DNA of 64,000 bases from NCBI RefSeq assembly GCF_040812015.1, contig NZ_JBFNXJ010000017.1, forward strand, positions 28,590-92,589. Reading direction: 5' to 3'. This document shows, one piece after another, positions 15,696-24,588 of the stretch. Each line of letters starts with the position of its first letter. Positions within the stretch are counted from its first letter, which is position 1. Position numbers and translations under genes: made by a program. Below the pieces are notes generated by a model that saw only the letters and a list, made by a program, of their open reading frames with translations, did not search any database and was not told where the DNA came from. This DNA is from Chitinivorax sp. PXF-14. Lineage in GTDB: Bacteria; Pseudomonadota; Gammaproteobacteria; Burkholderiales; SCOH01.

Positions 15696-17099
15696 CTAAC
15701 GCGCGCCCTTCCCCCAGAGCACCACCTGAATCGTCTCGATCAGGATCAGCACATCAAGGAACAGGGAATGGTTCTTGACATAGTAAAGGTCGTACTGCAG
15801 CTTTTCGATCGCATCGTCGACCGTTGCGCCATAGGCGTAGCGCACCTGGGCCCACCCCGTGATACCCGGCTTCATGCAATGGCGCACCGAGTAGTAGGGA
15901 ATTTCACCTTCGAGCTTCTGCACAAAGTAAGGCCGCTCCGGCCGCGGGCCAACAAAGCTCATGTCGCCCTTGAGCACATTGAGTACCTGCGGCAGCTCGT
16001 CGATGCGCAACTTGCGGATGATGCGCCCCACACGGGTGATTCGATCGTCGTTGGTCAACGCCCAGCGCGGCTTGCCGTCCTTTTCCGAATCCACCCGCAT
16101 GCTGCGGAACTTGAAGATCGTGAAAACCGCATCGTTTTGTCCCACCCGCTCCTGGCTGTACAACACCGGCCCGCCATCCTCGATCTTGATCGCCAGCGCC
16201 GTCAGCAGTATGACCGGCGAGGTGATCAGCAACAGCAGCAGGCTGGACAGCAGATCGAAGGCGCGCTTCACCACATCGCGGCTTGCACTTTGATTGAAAC
16301 CTTCGTTGAACACCATCCAACTGGCGTTCAAGGAATCGAGCTTGACCTGGCCGCACTCCCGCTCGAAGAAAGTGGATAGCTCCAGCACACGGACGCCCAT
16401 CATGCGGCATTCGAGCAGCTCGTGTACCGGCAGATTGCCACCCCGCCGGTCGCGGATGGCGATCACGATCTCGTTGATCCCATAGCGCTGCACGGCCTCG
16501 ACCAGGCTGTCCTCCTGCGGCAAGATCCGCGATGCTGCCACGGCGTGCGGCGCAGCCGCCAGCGGTGGCATATACCCCACGATATCCAGGTTACCGCCGC
16601 CAAAGCGCTGCTGAGCCACCTCGTCCACCTTGACCGCGCGGCTCCCCGTGCCGAGCACCAGCACACGCGGCTTGAACACCCCAATATTGGTCCATTTGAA
16701 GAACAGCAGGCGGACAAGCGCAACAGCCAGCATCGCCACCAAGATCGACCAGAACATCTCGCGCGCACCGAAGCGCATCGCCTCCAGCCAGTACACCAGC
16801 AGGGTCATCAGGACGCCGGCAGCAGCGAATGCGATGAACAGGCGGACGGCAATTTCCCTGATCCCACCGACGAAATCGGACTGGTACAGGCCACAGGCGG
16901 CCATGATCGTCACCATGACGATCGCGATGAACGCTGCCTTCGGGAAGATCGGCGGCAGCAGCTGATGCATGCCGATCACGCCCAGATCGCGCCAAGGCAT
17001 ATATTCGACAACATATATGGAAACACCGATCACCAGCAGCTCGACGAGCAACAGCGCCAACGTAGCAACCGGGATGTAGTGGTTGAAAATCCGTAACAT
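15696..17099 (-). CDS. PEP-CTERM/EPS-type undecaprenyl-phosphate sugar phosphotransferase (EpsB-like)
   Basis: 467 residues from the ATG at 17099. This start gives MLRIFNHYIP, the usual beginning of the PEP-CTERM-associated sugar transferases (TIGR03013, recalled); a TTG at 17144 is less likely. N-terminal membrane helices and a CoA-binding-like region (VLVLGTGSRAVKV) precede the bacterial sugar transferase domain with KFRSMR, DELPQVLNVLKGDMSFVGPRPE and KPGITGWAQV. It attaches the first sugar phosphate to undecaprenyl phosphate on the inner membrane and so starts repeat-unit assembly of the exopolysaccharide. First gene of the operon epsB-like, prsK, prsR, prsT, prsT. Confidence 0.9.
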   Translation of the reverse strand: MLRIFNHYIPVATLALLLVELLVIGVSIYVVEYMPWRDLGVIGMHQLLPPIFPKAAFIAIVMVTIMAACGLYQSDFVGGIREIAVRLFIAFAAAGVLMTLLVYWLEAMRFGAREMFWSILVAMLAVALVRLLFFKWTNIGVFKPRVLVLGTGSRAVKVDEVAQQRFGGGNLDIVGYMPPLAAAPHAVAASRILPQEDSLVEAVQRYGINEIVIAIRDRRGGNLPVHELLECRMMGVRVLELSTFFERECGQVKLDSLNASWMVFNEGFNQSASRDVVKRAFDLLSSLLLLLITSPVILLTALAIKIEDGGPVLYSQERVGQNDAVFTIFKFRSMRVDSEKDGKPRWALTNDDRITRVGRIIRKLRIDELPQVLNVLKGDMSFVGPRPERPYFVQKLEGEIPYYSVRHCMKPGITGWAQVRYAYGATVDDAIEKLQYDLYYVKNHSLFLDVLILIETIQVVLWGKGAR

Positions 17100-17242
17100 G
17101 AGGTACTCGTCAAAGGTTGGGCGGTTTGTCGTTGCGCCCCTCAATTTGCCTACCGGCCACCGAGGCTTTCAGCGCACATGCACTCGAACCTGTCGCCTCG
17201 TCATAAATTAGACAACACTAATAATGACAATCGCATCTCACT

Positions 17243-17270
17243 ATTCTATCAAATCCCCTTCTCATATCAA
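17243..17270 (-). promoter_or_regulatory. Candidate sigma-70 promoter for the epsB-prsK-prsR-prsT operon
   Basis: The AT-rich divergent gap 17100-17388 has no gene. On the minus strand TTGATA (17270-17265), a 16-base spacer and TAGAAT (17248-17243) form a fair -35/-10 pair about 145 bases before the ATG at 17099. AT-rich DNA gives many such matches, so this is tentative. Confidence 0.3.
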
Positions 17271-17388
17271 TTAAAGCGTATTTCTAGCGACCCAAGGGGC
17301 AAACCGTTAAAATAGCAACATAATATTCATGAGCTGCCACCAGGCTACGTAACAGATCACGGCACCGTCAGCGCACATCCCTCATTTG

Positions 17389-18369
17389 ATGTCTTTACCG
17401 TCCTGGCTTCCCCCCCTCTTGGCGCTCGTCACCAGTTCGGCGTGGTCCTGTTTGGCAATCTGGCTATCCAACCATACGGGGCATGGCTTGGATCACCCAA
17501 ATCAGCGTTCGCTACACACCAAGCCAATCCCACGGCTAGGAGGTATCGGCATCATGCTTGGTACCGCCGTCGCATGGTGGCAGGGCAATGTTGCCGATAT
17601 GGCGGCCATCGGTGGCCCTGTCTCCCTGCTAATCCTTCTGTCACTGGCCGACGACCTACGACCGCTTCCCGCCAAGGTGCGACTGGCCTGCCACCTGCTT
17701 GCGGCACTGTGGCTGCTTTCCAGCTTGGGCGGCACCGGCCGGCCTTTGGTCAACCTGATGCTCATCGTAGGTTGCGCCTGGGCCGCCAACCTCTACAATT
17801 TTATGGACGGCGCCGATGGTTTGGCCGGCGGCATGGCGGCAATCGGCTTTGGGGGCCTGGGCCTCAGCGCCTTTTTGCACGGGGATGCCAACCTGGCGCT
17901 GGCGTGCCTGGCAATCGCCGCGGCGGCGGCAGGCTTTCTCCTATTCAACCTGGCACCAGCCAGGATATTCATGGGTGACGCCGGCTCCGTCCCATTGGGC
18001 TTTCTGGCGGCGGCAATCGGTTATCTGGGATGGCAGCACGGCATCTGGCCTGGCTGGTTACCCTTCGCCATCTTTTCGCCATTTGTCGTCGATGCATCGC
18101 TCACGCTGTTTGCACGAGCGAGACGCGGGGAGCGCCTGAGCGAGGCGCATCGGGAACACTTCTACCAAAGGCTGGTCAGGATGGGCTGGTCCCATCACAG
18201 GCTCGCCGTGCAGGAATACCTGCTGATGGTGAGCGTTACGGCCTGGGCCATTGCACTGACCCGGTTGAGCCCTGCCTGGCAGTGGCTTGGCCTGGGCATG
18301 CTCGCGGCAGGCTACTCGGTCATCGTGCTATCAATCAATTCTCGTTGGAATCACCGTGCCCAAGTCTGA
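17389..18369 (+). CDS. WecA/MraY-type polyprenyl-phosphate sugar-1-phosphate transferase
   Basis: About 326 residues, ten or so membrane helices. Family hallmarks are present: HPNQRSLHTKPIPRLGG near residue 36, a DD pair in SLADDLRPLPAK, NLYNFMDGADGLAGG, FMGDAGSVPLGFL and the cytoplasmic EAHREHFYQRL loop. It transfers a sugar-1-phosphate to a polyprenyl phosphate at the inner membrane. Together with the EpsB-like enzyme this gives the region two possible chain initiators of different families. ATG at 17389 is preferred over the TTG just before it. Its 3' end overlaps the next gene by 14 bases, so the two are co-expressed. Confidence 0.85.
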   Translation: MSLPSWLPPLLALVTSSAWSCLAIWLSNHTGHGLDHPNQRSLHTKPIPRLGGIGIMLGTAVAWWQGNVADMAAIGGPVSLLILLSLADDLRPLPAKVRLACHLLAALWLLSSLGGTGRPLVNLMLIVGCAWAANLYNFMDGADGLAGGMAAIGFGGLGLSAFLHGDANLALACLAIAAAAAGFLLFNLAPARIFMGDAGSVPLGFLAAAIGYLGWQHGIWPGWLPFAIFSPFVVDASLTLFARARRGERLSEAHREHFYQRLVRMGWSHHRLAVQEYLLMVSVTAWAIALTRLSPAWQWLGLGMLAAGYSVIVLSINSRWNHRAQV

Positions 18370-20206
18370 CACCTCGCCACTCAAATCTTTCAATCTGTTG
18401 GCGCTACTGGCGTTCGGCCATGATCTGGCCGCGGCCAGCCTGGCCTGGTACATGGCATTCTGGCTCAGATTCAATCTCGAGCTGCCTCCGCCCTATTCCT
18501 CCAGTGTATGGAGCACCATGCTGCTGTCCATGGCCGTCGGTGCGGTGTCGTTCTGGAAGTTCGGCCTCTATCGCGGCATCTGGCGCTACGCCAGCCTGCC
18601 CGATCTGAGGAATATCGTGGTCACGGTGTCAGTGTCGACCATGGCAAGTTTTCTGCTGATCTTCCTGCTGCAAATCAAGCATGTTCCCCGCTCCATCGCC
18701 ATCCTTTATCCCATCCTGCTGGTCTGCCTGATGGGGGGCAGCAGGGCGCTTTACCGCTCCTGGAAAGACCGGACGATGTATGACGTCAACCGCGAGCCCA
18801 TCCTGATACTGGGTGCCGGTGCGGCGGCGTCAAAACTGCTCTGGGACTTGGCGCGCAATCCAAAATGGCAAGTTGTCGGGCTCTTGGATGACGACCCCAG
18901 CAAGCAGCGGCGGGAGATGTATGGCGTCAAGGTATTGGGCAATATCGGCAGTCTCGCCCACTGGAGCAAGCAGCTCGCGGTAGGGACCTGCATCATCGCC
19001 ATGCCATCGGCTGACGCCACGCAGCGCCAACGCGTGCTTCGTTCCTGCGAGACAGCCGGTGTCAAGGTCCTGACGGTACCATCGCTGGACGACCTGATGC
19101 ACGACCGCATTGCCATCTCGGCCATACGGGAGATCGAGATCGACGAACTGCTCGGCCGGAATCCGGTGAGCCTCGACATTGCAGGGCTGAAACACCAGAT
19201 TACCGACCAGGTGGTGCTGGTCAGTGGCGCAGGGGGGTCTATCGGTTCCGAACTTTGCCGGCAGATACTGCGCTTCAAGCCAAGACGGCTCGTTCTGATC
19301 GAGCAGAGCGAATATGCGCTATACCGTATAGAACAGGAGTTCTCTGCAAACCATCCGACAGCTCTGGTGGACTATCTGGCGGGAGACGTCAAAAACAAGC
19401 AGCGTCTACAGGATATTTTCAGCCGTTTTCATCCTTCCCTCGTCTTCCATGCCGCGGCTTACAAGCATGTCCCGCTAATGGAAACCGAAAATGCCTGGGA
19501 GGCCATACAAAACAATGTCTTCGGCACCTACTGCCTGGCCATGGCCAGCCTGGAATACGACGTCGACAAGTTCGTACTGATCTCGACAGACAAAGCCGTC
19601 AACCCGACCAATGTCATGGGTGCCACCAAGCGCATGGCCGAGCTCGTATGCCAGGGCCTGCAGGGGCACCATGATACGGACTTTGTCATCGTCCGCTTTG
19701 GCAACGTCCTGGGCAGTAACGGCAGCGTCGTTCCCAAGTTCAGGGAACAGATCGAGCGTGGCGGCCCGGTAACCGTCACTCACCCCGATATCACGCGCTA
19801 CTTCATGTCCATTTCGGAAGCGGCCCAACTCGTGCTGCAGGCGGGCCTGATGGGTAAGCAGGGGCAGATTTTCGTACTCGACATGGGCACGCCGATCAAG
19901 ATCGTCGACTTGGCGCGGGAAATGATCCGGCTGTCCGGCTTTAGCGAAGACCAGATCGACATCGAGTTCACCGGATTACGCCCCGGTGAAAAATTGTTTG
20001 AAGAATTGCTGGCCGACGATGAACACACCCTACCCACCCCGCACCCAAAGCTGCGCATCGCCAGAGCAAGAGCGGCCGAAGCAAAATGGCTGGAGCTGGC
20101 AATCAGCTGGATCACGCAGGAACGCAAGCCGACCCAAAACGAGCTGCGAGCGACGCTGCAGGTTTTCGTCAACGAATACCAGCCAGCACCAGTACCCCAC
20201 GCCTGA
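18356..20206 (+). CDS. FlaA1/CapD/PglF-like membrane nucleotide-sugar 4,6-dehydratase/epimerase
   Basis: 616 residues from a GTG at 18356, which has GGAA five bases upstream and gives a product starting PKSDTSPLKSF after the initiator; it overlaps the upstream gene. Four N-terminal membrane helices, a CoA-binding-like Rossmann domain (LGAGAAASKLL, near residue 145) and a C-terminal extended SDR domain with GAGGSIGSE, AAAYKHVPLME and STDKAVNPTNVMGATKR. The active-site Tyr is replaced by Met in NVMGATK, as in the long PglF/WbpM/CapD dehydratases. Product would be a UDP-4-keto-6-deoxy-hexose feeding N-acetylated amino sugars such as QuiNAc or bacillosamine into the polysaccharide. Confidence 0.85.
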   Translation: MPKSDTSPLKSFNLLALLAFGHDLAAASLAWYMAFWLRFNLELPPPYSSSVWSTMLLSMAVGAVSFWKFGLYRGIWRYASLPDLRNIVVTVSVSTMASFLLIFLLQIKHVPRSIAILYPILLVCLMGGSRALYRSWKDRTMYDVNREPILILGAGAAASKLLWDLARNPKWQVVGLLDDDPSKQRREMYGVKVLGNIGSLAHWSKQLAVGTCIIAMPSADATQRQRVLRSCETAGVKVLTVPSLDDLMHDRIAISAIREIEIDELLGRNPVSLDIAGLKHQITDQVVLVSGAGGSIGSELCRQILRFKPRRLVLIEQSEYALYRIEQEFSANHPTALVDYLAGDVKNKQRLQDIFSRFHPSLVFHAAAYKHVPLMETENAWEAIQNNVFGTYCLAMASLEYDVDKFVLISTDKAVNPTNVMGATKRMAELVCQGLQGHHDTDFVIVRFGNVLGSNGSVVPKFREQIERGGPVTVTHPDITRYFMSISEAAQLVLQAGLMGKQGQIFVLDMGTPIKIVDLAREMIRLSGFSEDQIDIEFTGLRPGEKLFEELLADDEHTLPTPHPKLRIARARAAEAKWLELAISWITQERKPTQNELRATLQVFVNEYQPAPVPHA

Positions 20207-20225
20207 GCCACCAACACATGTACAG

Positions 20226-20254
20226 TTGGAAAAAACGGCCCAAGCCAGTATAAT
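20226..20254 (+). promoter_or_regulatory. Promoter of tRNA-Gly
   Basis: TTGGAA (20226-20231), 17-base spacer, TATAAT (20249-20254), ending 13 bases before the first tRNA base. Confidence 0.7.
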
Positions 20255-20267
20255 CAGCGCCCTCAGT

Positions 20268-20341
20268 GCGGGCGTCGTATAATGGTAATACCCAAGCTTC
20301 CCAAGCTTGTGCCGTGGGTTCGATTCCCATCGCCCGCTCCA
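20268..20341 (+). tRNA. tRNA-Gly (anticodon CCC)
   Basis: Full cloverleaf: acceptor GCGGGCG / CGCCCGC, D arm with TGGTA, anticodon stem CAAGC / GCTTG around the loop TTCCCAA (anticodon CCC), T arm GTGGG-TTCGATT-CCCAT, discriminator T and encoded CCA (20339-20341). The gene is intact although an integrative element starts at its 3' end. Confidence 0.97.
20320..20341 (+). other. Probable attL core (3' end of tRNA-Gly)
   Basis: ICEclc-type integrases recombine in the last roughly 18 bases of tRNA-Gly. The integrase starts 223 bases downstream in the same direction. The core would include TTCGATTCCCATCGCCCGCT; its true limits need the attR copy. Confidence 0.6.
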
Positions 20342-20349
20342 ATTTGGCT

Positions 20350-20461
20350 TCCATGGAAATCCACTGAGTTCCATAAGCTGTTGTCGGCAAAGATTTTTTC
20401 GCTAGACAACAATCCAGTGAGGTCCACCGAAATCCACCCACTGCTGGACTAAATTAGTCCA
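20350..20461 (+). repeat. Direct repeats and palindrome between attL and integrase (candidate arm-type sites)
   Basis: TCCATGGAAATCCAC (20350-20364) recurs as TCCACCGAAATCCAC (20423-20437), 13 of 15 identical. A perfect palindrome TGGACTAA-A-TTAGTCCA lies at 20445-20461, and GTTGTC / GACAAC form a looser inverted pair between. Such sites between att and int are typical of integrase or excisionase binding. Confidence 0.45.
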
Positions 20462-20564
20462 TCCGGCAGTCCATCAAAGCGGTTGGGTTCGAGTCCGGGA
20501 TGTTCCTGGGGTTGAGCGGGTGCCGGGATGAGCATCTGACTCCTGATTCTGTTCAGGAGCAGAC

Positions 20565-22421
20565 ATGGCACTCACCGACATGTTCGTCCGGCAGGCCAAG
20601 GCCACCGGAAAGGACTACACGATCCCCGATTTCGACGGCCTCTCGTTGGCCGTCTCGGAAAAGGGCACCAAGTCCTGGCACTTTCGTTACACTTGGCTGG
20701 GCCGACAAAAGCGGATGTCCCTGGGGACGTATCCGGAGATCAGCCTGCGCGAAGCACGCGAGCGCCGCGACTACGCGCGAGCTCTGGTGGCCAAGGGCAT
20801 CAACCCCCAGCGGCAGCGAGAGAAGGATCGGCGCATCGCCACCCAGGCCGAGCAGAACACCTTCGAGGCGGTGTACGACAAGTGGCTCGCCTTCCGGGCG
20901 CAGGGACGCCTCAAGAAGGGCCGGCAGACCACGCTGTCGATGATCCCGCGCATCTTCACGAACGACATCCTGCCGAGTCTACGTAAGCGTTCGATCTACG
21001 AGATCACCCGCGCCGACCTACTTGAAATCGTCGACCGCATCGAGAAGCGCGGCGCGCCGTCCATCGCCGAGAAGGTACGTACCTGGTTCAACCAGCTTTT
21101 CCGGTATGCCCTCGTGATCGTGACGGGCCTGGAACAAAACCCGGCCTCCGCCCTGGATGTGGTCGCCATGCCCCAGCCGCCGGTACGCCACAACCCCTTC
21201 CTGCGCATGCCCGAATTGCCCGAGTTCTTGCAGTTGCTGCGCAAGTATCCCGGCAAGCTGAAAACGCAGCTTGGCCTCCGCCTGCTGTTGCTGACCGGCG
21301 TGCGAACCGGGGAACTGCGGCTGGCGACGCCCGACCAATTCCACCTCGACGATGGCCTGTGGATCATCCCGCCGGAGGTGGTGAAGCAGTTGGAATTGAA
21401 GATGCAGAAGGAGAACGTTCGGCCGGAGGACATCCCGCCCTATGTTGTGCCGCTGTCCGTGCAAGCGATCGAGATCGTTCGGCACTTGCTCGACCAGTTC
21501 AAACCAGCCCAGACGTACCTGTTCCCGGGGGACAAAAGTCTGAAGCGGCGCATCAGCGAGAACACCCTCAACAAGGCACTGCATCGCTTGGGATACGAGG
21601 GCCGGCTGACCGGCCACGGCATCCGCGGAACCATCTCGACCGCACTCAACGAACTGGGGTATCCCGAGAAGTGGGTGGACGCACAGCTATCTCACGTCGA
21701 TCCCAACCAGGTTCGCGCGACCTACAACCACGCCAAGTATGTGGAGCAGCGCCGGCGCATGATGCAGGACTGGGCTGACCGGCTGGACCTGTTCGAGCAG
21801 GGCCAGGTCGAAGCGGCCAGTACGCTGCTGACCATTCAACTGGATGGCTTTCCCGTGGTCTCCGCCGAGACAGAGGAGCAACCGTTGTCCGCGGCCAGGG
21901 CCGCTCCCACGCTGGTGGTGTCACAGCCGCCCCACGGGGCCATGGCGCTGGCCACGGCTCCGGTGCAGCGCCTGTCCGCAGTGCGCGTGCCCAAGACCGA
22001 GCCGGCCATCTCCAACGTCCAGCGCGAGCGGATGATCCTGCTCGACATTCTGGAGGCTCCGCACAACCTGTCCGTCGCCGACTATGCCAAGCTCGCCGGC
22101 AAGTCCCGCCGCTGGATCACTTACGAAATCCAGGCGGGTAACCTCCTGTCGATCAGTTTGGGCAACCGGGGGCAGCGTGTGCCGGATTGGCAGCTTGATC
22201 CCCTCAAGCTCCGGCTGGTCCAGACCATCCTCAGGCAGATGCCCCCGGGAGTGGACACGTGGCATATCTACCACGCGCTCACGCGGCCGAGCGGTCTGTT
22301 CCAGGGGCAGTCCCCCATCGATACGGTGACGCCGGAGAACCTGCACTTCGCCGTGCATCTGGTATGCGGCGCGGTGGGCGAGAAGGTGATGCAACGCGAC
22401 GGTCCTGGCATGCGATCCTGA
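20565..22421 (+). CDS. int: Tyrosine recombinase (P4/ICEclc IntB13-type integrase)
   Basis: 618 residues. An N-terminal arm-binding domain of the DUF4102 type (KDYTIPDFDGLSLAVSEKG, SLGTYPEISLREARERR) is followed by a SAM-like core domain and the catalytic domain. Catalytic set: Arg in LTGVRTGELRL (about 246), HGIR (about 352-355), His in LSHVDPNQ and the nucleophile Tyr in RATYNHAKY (about 387). A C-terminal extension of roughly 200 residues beyond the usual 420 is like IntB13 of ICEclc. The AGGAG just upstream supports the ATG at 20565. It integrates and excises the element at tRNA-Gly. Confidence 0.92.
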   Translation: MALTDMFVRQAKATGKDYTIPDFDGLSLAVSEKGTKSWHFRYTWLGRQKRMSLGTYPEISLREARERRDYARALVAKGINPQRQREKDRRIATQAEQNTFEAVYDKWLAFRAQGRLKKGRQTTLSMIPRIFTNDILPSLRKRSIYEITRADLLEIVDRIEKRGAPSIAEKVRTWFNQLFRYALVIVTGLEQNPASALDVVAMPQPPVRHNPFLRMPELPEFLQLLRKYPGKLKTQLGLRLLLLTGVRTGELRLATPDQFHLDDGLWIIPPEVVKQLELKMQKENVRPEDIPPYVVPLSVQAIEIVRHLLDQFKPAQTYLFPGDKSLKRRISENTLNKALHRLGYEGRLTGHGIRGTISTALNELGYPEKWVDAQLSHVDPNQVRATYNHAKYVEQRRRMMQDWADRLDLFEQGQVEAASTLLTIQLDGFPVVSAETEEQPLSAARAAPTLVVSQPPHGAMALATAPVQRLSAVRVPKTEPAISNVQRERMILLDILEAPHNLSVADYAKLAGKSRRWITYEIQAGNLLSISLGNRGQRVPDWQLDPLKLRLVQTILRQMPPGVDTWHIYHALTRPSGLFQGQSPIDTVTPENLHFAVHLVCGAVGEKVMQRDGPGMRS

Positions 22422-22455
22422 AGCGCCCATACGGCAGGCCACTGACATGCGTCTT

Positions 22456-24273
22456 CTACACAGAGTCAGTATCGGCTAGCAGCGACAGGTAGGGATTGTT
22501 CGGCGGCGTGTTGATGAACAGGACCTGCGGGTCTTCCAGCAAGTAGCCGTGGAGACGCCGCGATTTCCGCAGCCCCGTGACTGTGCAGGTCCAGATGTTC
22601 AGACCGTTCCGTTGCTTGCGGTGCATTTGCAGCTTCTCGAATCGTTTCTGCACCCATTGCCAATCGGCCAACTGCTCTTGCTTGGCAAGGAAAGCCGTTG
22701 TGGGGTGTTCCTGGGCGTAGCGCTGGAACACGCCGGGGCTGACCAGATAGACGGTGTCGACGACCGTATGGACCAGCGCCTTGGCGTCGTTGATGATGAT
22801 CGTGCGCTCCTCGATGCGCCGGCGCAGCCAGGCGACGAAACGCTCGCCCGGCGGCATCTCCTCCAGCACTGGGGTCGAGGTCGGCGCCAGTGCTGTCGAG
22901 TCGGCCGGGGTTCTTGGGTCACCGGGCCCGAGGGTTCGACCTTCCATGGCGGGAAGGGGTGACTTGGTGGCCGATGAGGGGTCGGCCGACGCCATGCCGG
23001 GAGTGCTGAGCAGATCCAGTAGCGCTTCGACGCCATCGCCGGCTGGCTGCGCCGGCAAAGGCTCGGATGCGGCCGAATTCGCCACGGCGGGCAGGGACGC
23101 AGGAATGGTTGGATCACCTTCTTCCTGCACCACCGTCACCGTGCCGGCGAACGGCGGGGGGCGCTGCTCGCCTTCCCAGATCAGGGACGGCACGAGGCGC
23201 AGGAGCGTGAAGGTATGGGACCAGCCGACATCGCTGGTGACGGTGGCCTTCCAGATGGCCTTGCCTTCGGGCGTCGGCTGCGCAATGCCATGGTCCTGCA
23301 GCACGTTGAAGACGGCGGTGTTGCTGGACGGGATGCCATCGATGCCCTGGGCCAGCAGATGGGCGCGCAGCTTGTCCGAGACCGTCTTGCTGACCAGCCA
23401 CAGCGCGTCCTGGGTCAGCCATCCGTCCGACGCCTGGGGCTGGTTCAGTTTGAACTCTTCCTTGAGCAGGTAGCGCAATCCGTCGAGGAGCTTGCGTTGG
23501 AGCGCATGGCGGGGGGCCGCCAGCGCCTTGGCCGGATCACCGCCCAGCGCCTGGGCGACCGAGGCCTGATCGGCCTGCACGACCAGTTCCCCGAGCATGC
23601 CGGCATGCTCGTACTGGCCGGCCAGCACGTACAGGAGTGCCGACCAAAGGTCGGGATATCCGCTGAGCCAGTCGAAGATACCGGCATCGAGCAGTCGGGC
23701 GTAGAGCAGCCCGGTGGCGGCGCTGTGCAGCCGGTATTCGCGCGCCTTTTGGTAGCGGAAACGGTACGACTTCTGAAGCGGACCATGCCAGGGATGCCAG
23801 ATCGTGCCGTCGGCATACTCGACATGCAGGTCGACGGCGACCTTGCCTATGTCGTGCAGCAGTGCCGCGTAGGCGACGCCCGCAGTCCAGGCCTCGGCCT
23901 GGGCGGCCTGGGCTTCCGGCGTGGCGCCGGCCGGCAGCAGATGGGACTGTCGCAGCTTCAGCGCGTAGGCCACGATTTCCAGGCCGTGGTCCAGCATGCC
24001 ACCTGGATAGGCATGGTGGTGGCTCTCCGAGGCTGGGAAATGCTGGACCAGCTCGGCGTAGCGCTCCAGGGGCACGCGATACAACATAGCGAACTGCTCG
24101 CGGGATACGGACGTGCGCTGCCAGATGTGTTCCAGCAACTTCTGCCGGCGCGGTGTCGCCAGCAGCGACGCGGCCGATTCCGGCCGCGTCAGCCCTTTGG
24201 GGGGCTCGACTGAGGGAGTGTGCGCCGCCGCGGTGGTGGGCGACACCCGTTTGCGTTGGAACAGCGAGAGCAT
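22456..24273 (-). CDS. traI: MobH-family conjugative relaxase (TraI, PFGI-1 type)
   Basis: 605 residues from the ATG at 24273, giving MLSLFQRKRVSP; the open frame extends further upstream through repeat-rich DNA that is unlikely to be coding. The N-terminal half is the HD-hydrolase-like MobH domain with HHHAYPGGMLDHG and LLHDIGKVAVD, the metal-binding signature of this relaxase family (TIGR03760, recalled). The C-terminal part (about 490-600) is a winged domain with KRFEKLQMHRK. It nicks at oriT and leads the strand into the recipient. Its gene faces the integrase, with 34 bases between stops. Confidence 0.88.
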   Translation of the reverse strand: MLSLFQRKRVSPTTAAAHTPSVEPPKGLTRPESAASLLATPRRQKLLEHIWQRTSVSREQFAMLYRVPLERYAELVQHFPASESHHHAYPGGMLDHGLEIVAYALKLRQSHLLPAGATPEAQAAQAEAWTAGVAYAALLHDIGKVAVDLHVEYADGTIWHPWHGPLQKSYRFRYQKAREYRLHSAATGLLYARLLDAGIFDWLSGYPDLWSALLYVLAGQYEHAGMLGELVVQADQASVAQALGGDPAKALAAPRHALQRKLLDGLRYLLKEEFKLNQPQASDGWLTQDALWLVSKTVSDKLRAHLLAQGIDGIPSSNTAVFNVLQDHGIAQPTPEGKAIWKATVTSDVGWSHTFTLLRLVPSLIWEGEQRPPPFAGTVTVVQEEGDPTIPASLPAVANSAASEPLPAQPAGDGVEALLDLLSTPGMASADPSSATKSPLPAMEGRTLGPGDPRTPADSTALAPTSTPVLEEMPPGERFVAWLRRRIEERTIIINDAKALVHTVVDTVYLVSPGVFQRYAQEHPTTAFLAKQEQLADWQWVQKRFEKLQMHRKQRNGLNIWTCTVTGLRKSRRLHGYLLEDPQVLFINTPPNNPYLSLLADTDSV

Positions 24274-24299
24274 GGCGAATCCCGGATGATGGGCTGGCC

Positions 24300-24384
24300 G
24301 GGGAAACCTTTTGGCCTTTTCGGGTAGGGCCTTTCCCCTTGACCCCGTTCCCTTGCCCCTTCCCAACCCTTTGGCCTTTGTCGG
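24300..24384. other. Repeat-rich region upstream of the relaxase, candidate oriT
   Basis: AACCTTTTGGCCTTTTCGG (24305-24323) recurs as AACCCTTTGGCCTTTGTCGG (24365-24384), and GGGGAAA (24300-24306) pairs with TTTCCCC (24332-24338). A third partial copy AAAGCCTTTGG follows. The gap 24274-24588 has no gene. Closeness to the relaxase start and the repeats fit an origin of transfer, but no nic site is recognisable to me. Confidence 0.35.
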
Positions 24385-24532
24385 AAAGCCTTTGGTATAG
24401 GGCAGTAGAGGCGGCCGAACCACAGCCAATGCGGGACTGGCCCAAGTCGGATTCTGGCAGGAAGGCAGCCTGTGCCGAACCTACGATGGGACCTTCTCTT
24501 TCAACAGCACGGAGATCCCATGCTCAAGCAAA

Positions 24533-24561
24533 TTGACGGTGTAAGGAAAATTCCTTACAAT
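24533..24561 (+). promoter_or_regulatory. Toxin-antitoxin promoter with a palindromic operator in its spacer
   Basis: TTGACG (24533-24538), 17-base spacer, TACAAT (24556-24561). A perfect inverted repeat GTAAGGAA-AA-TTCCTTAC (24541-24558) fills the spacer and overlaps the -10, the classical place for autorepression by an AbrB/PrlF antitoxin complex. Confidence 0.75.
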
Positions 24562-24588
24562 ACAGGCATTGTCATCAGGAGAACATCC

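Noticed and set aside
20480..20505. GGTTCGAGTCC in the gap before int, like a tRNA T-arm
   Set aside because: No acceptor, D or anticodon arm around it fits. A chance match or a very decayed fragment cannot be told apart.
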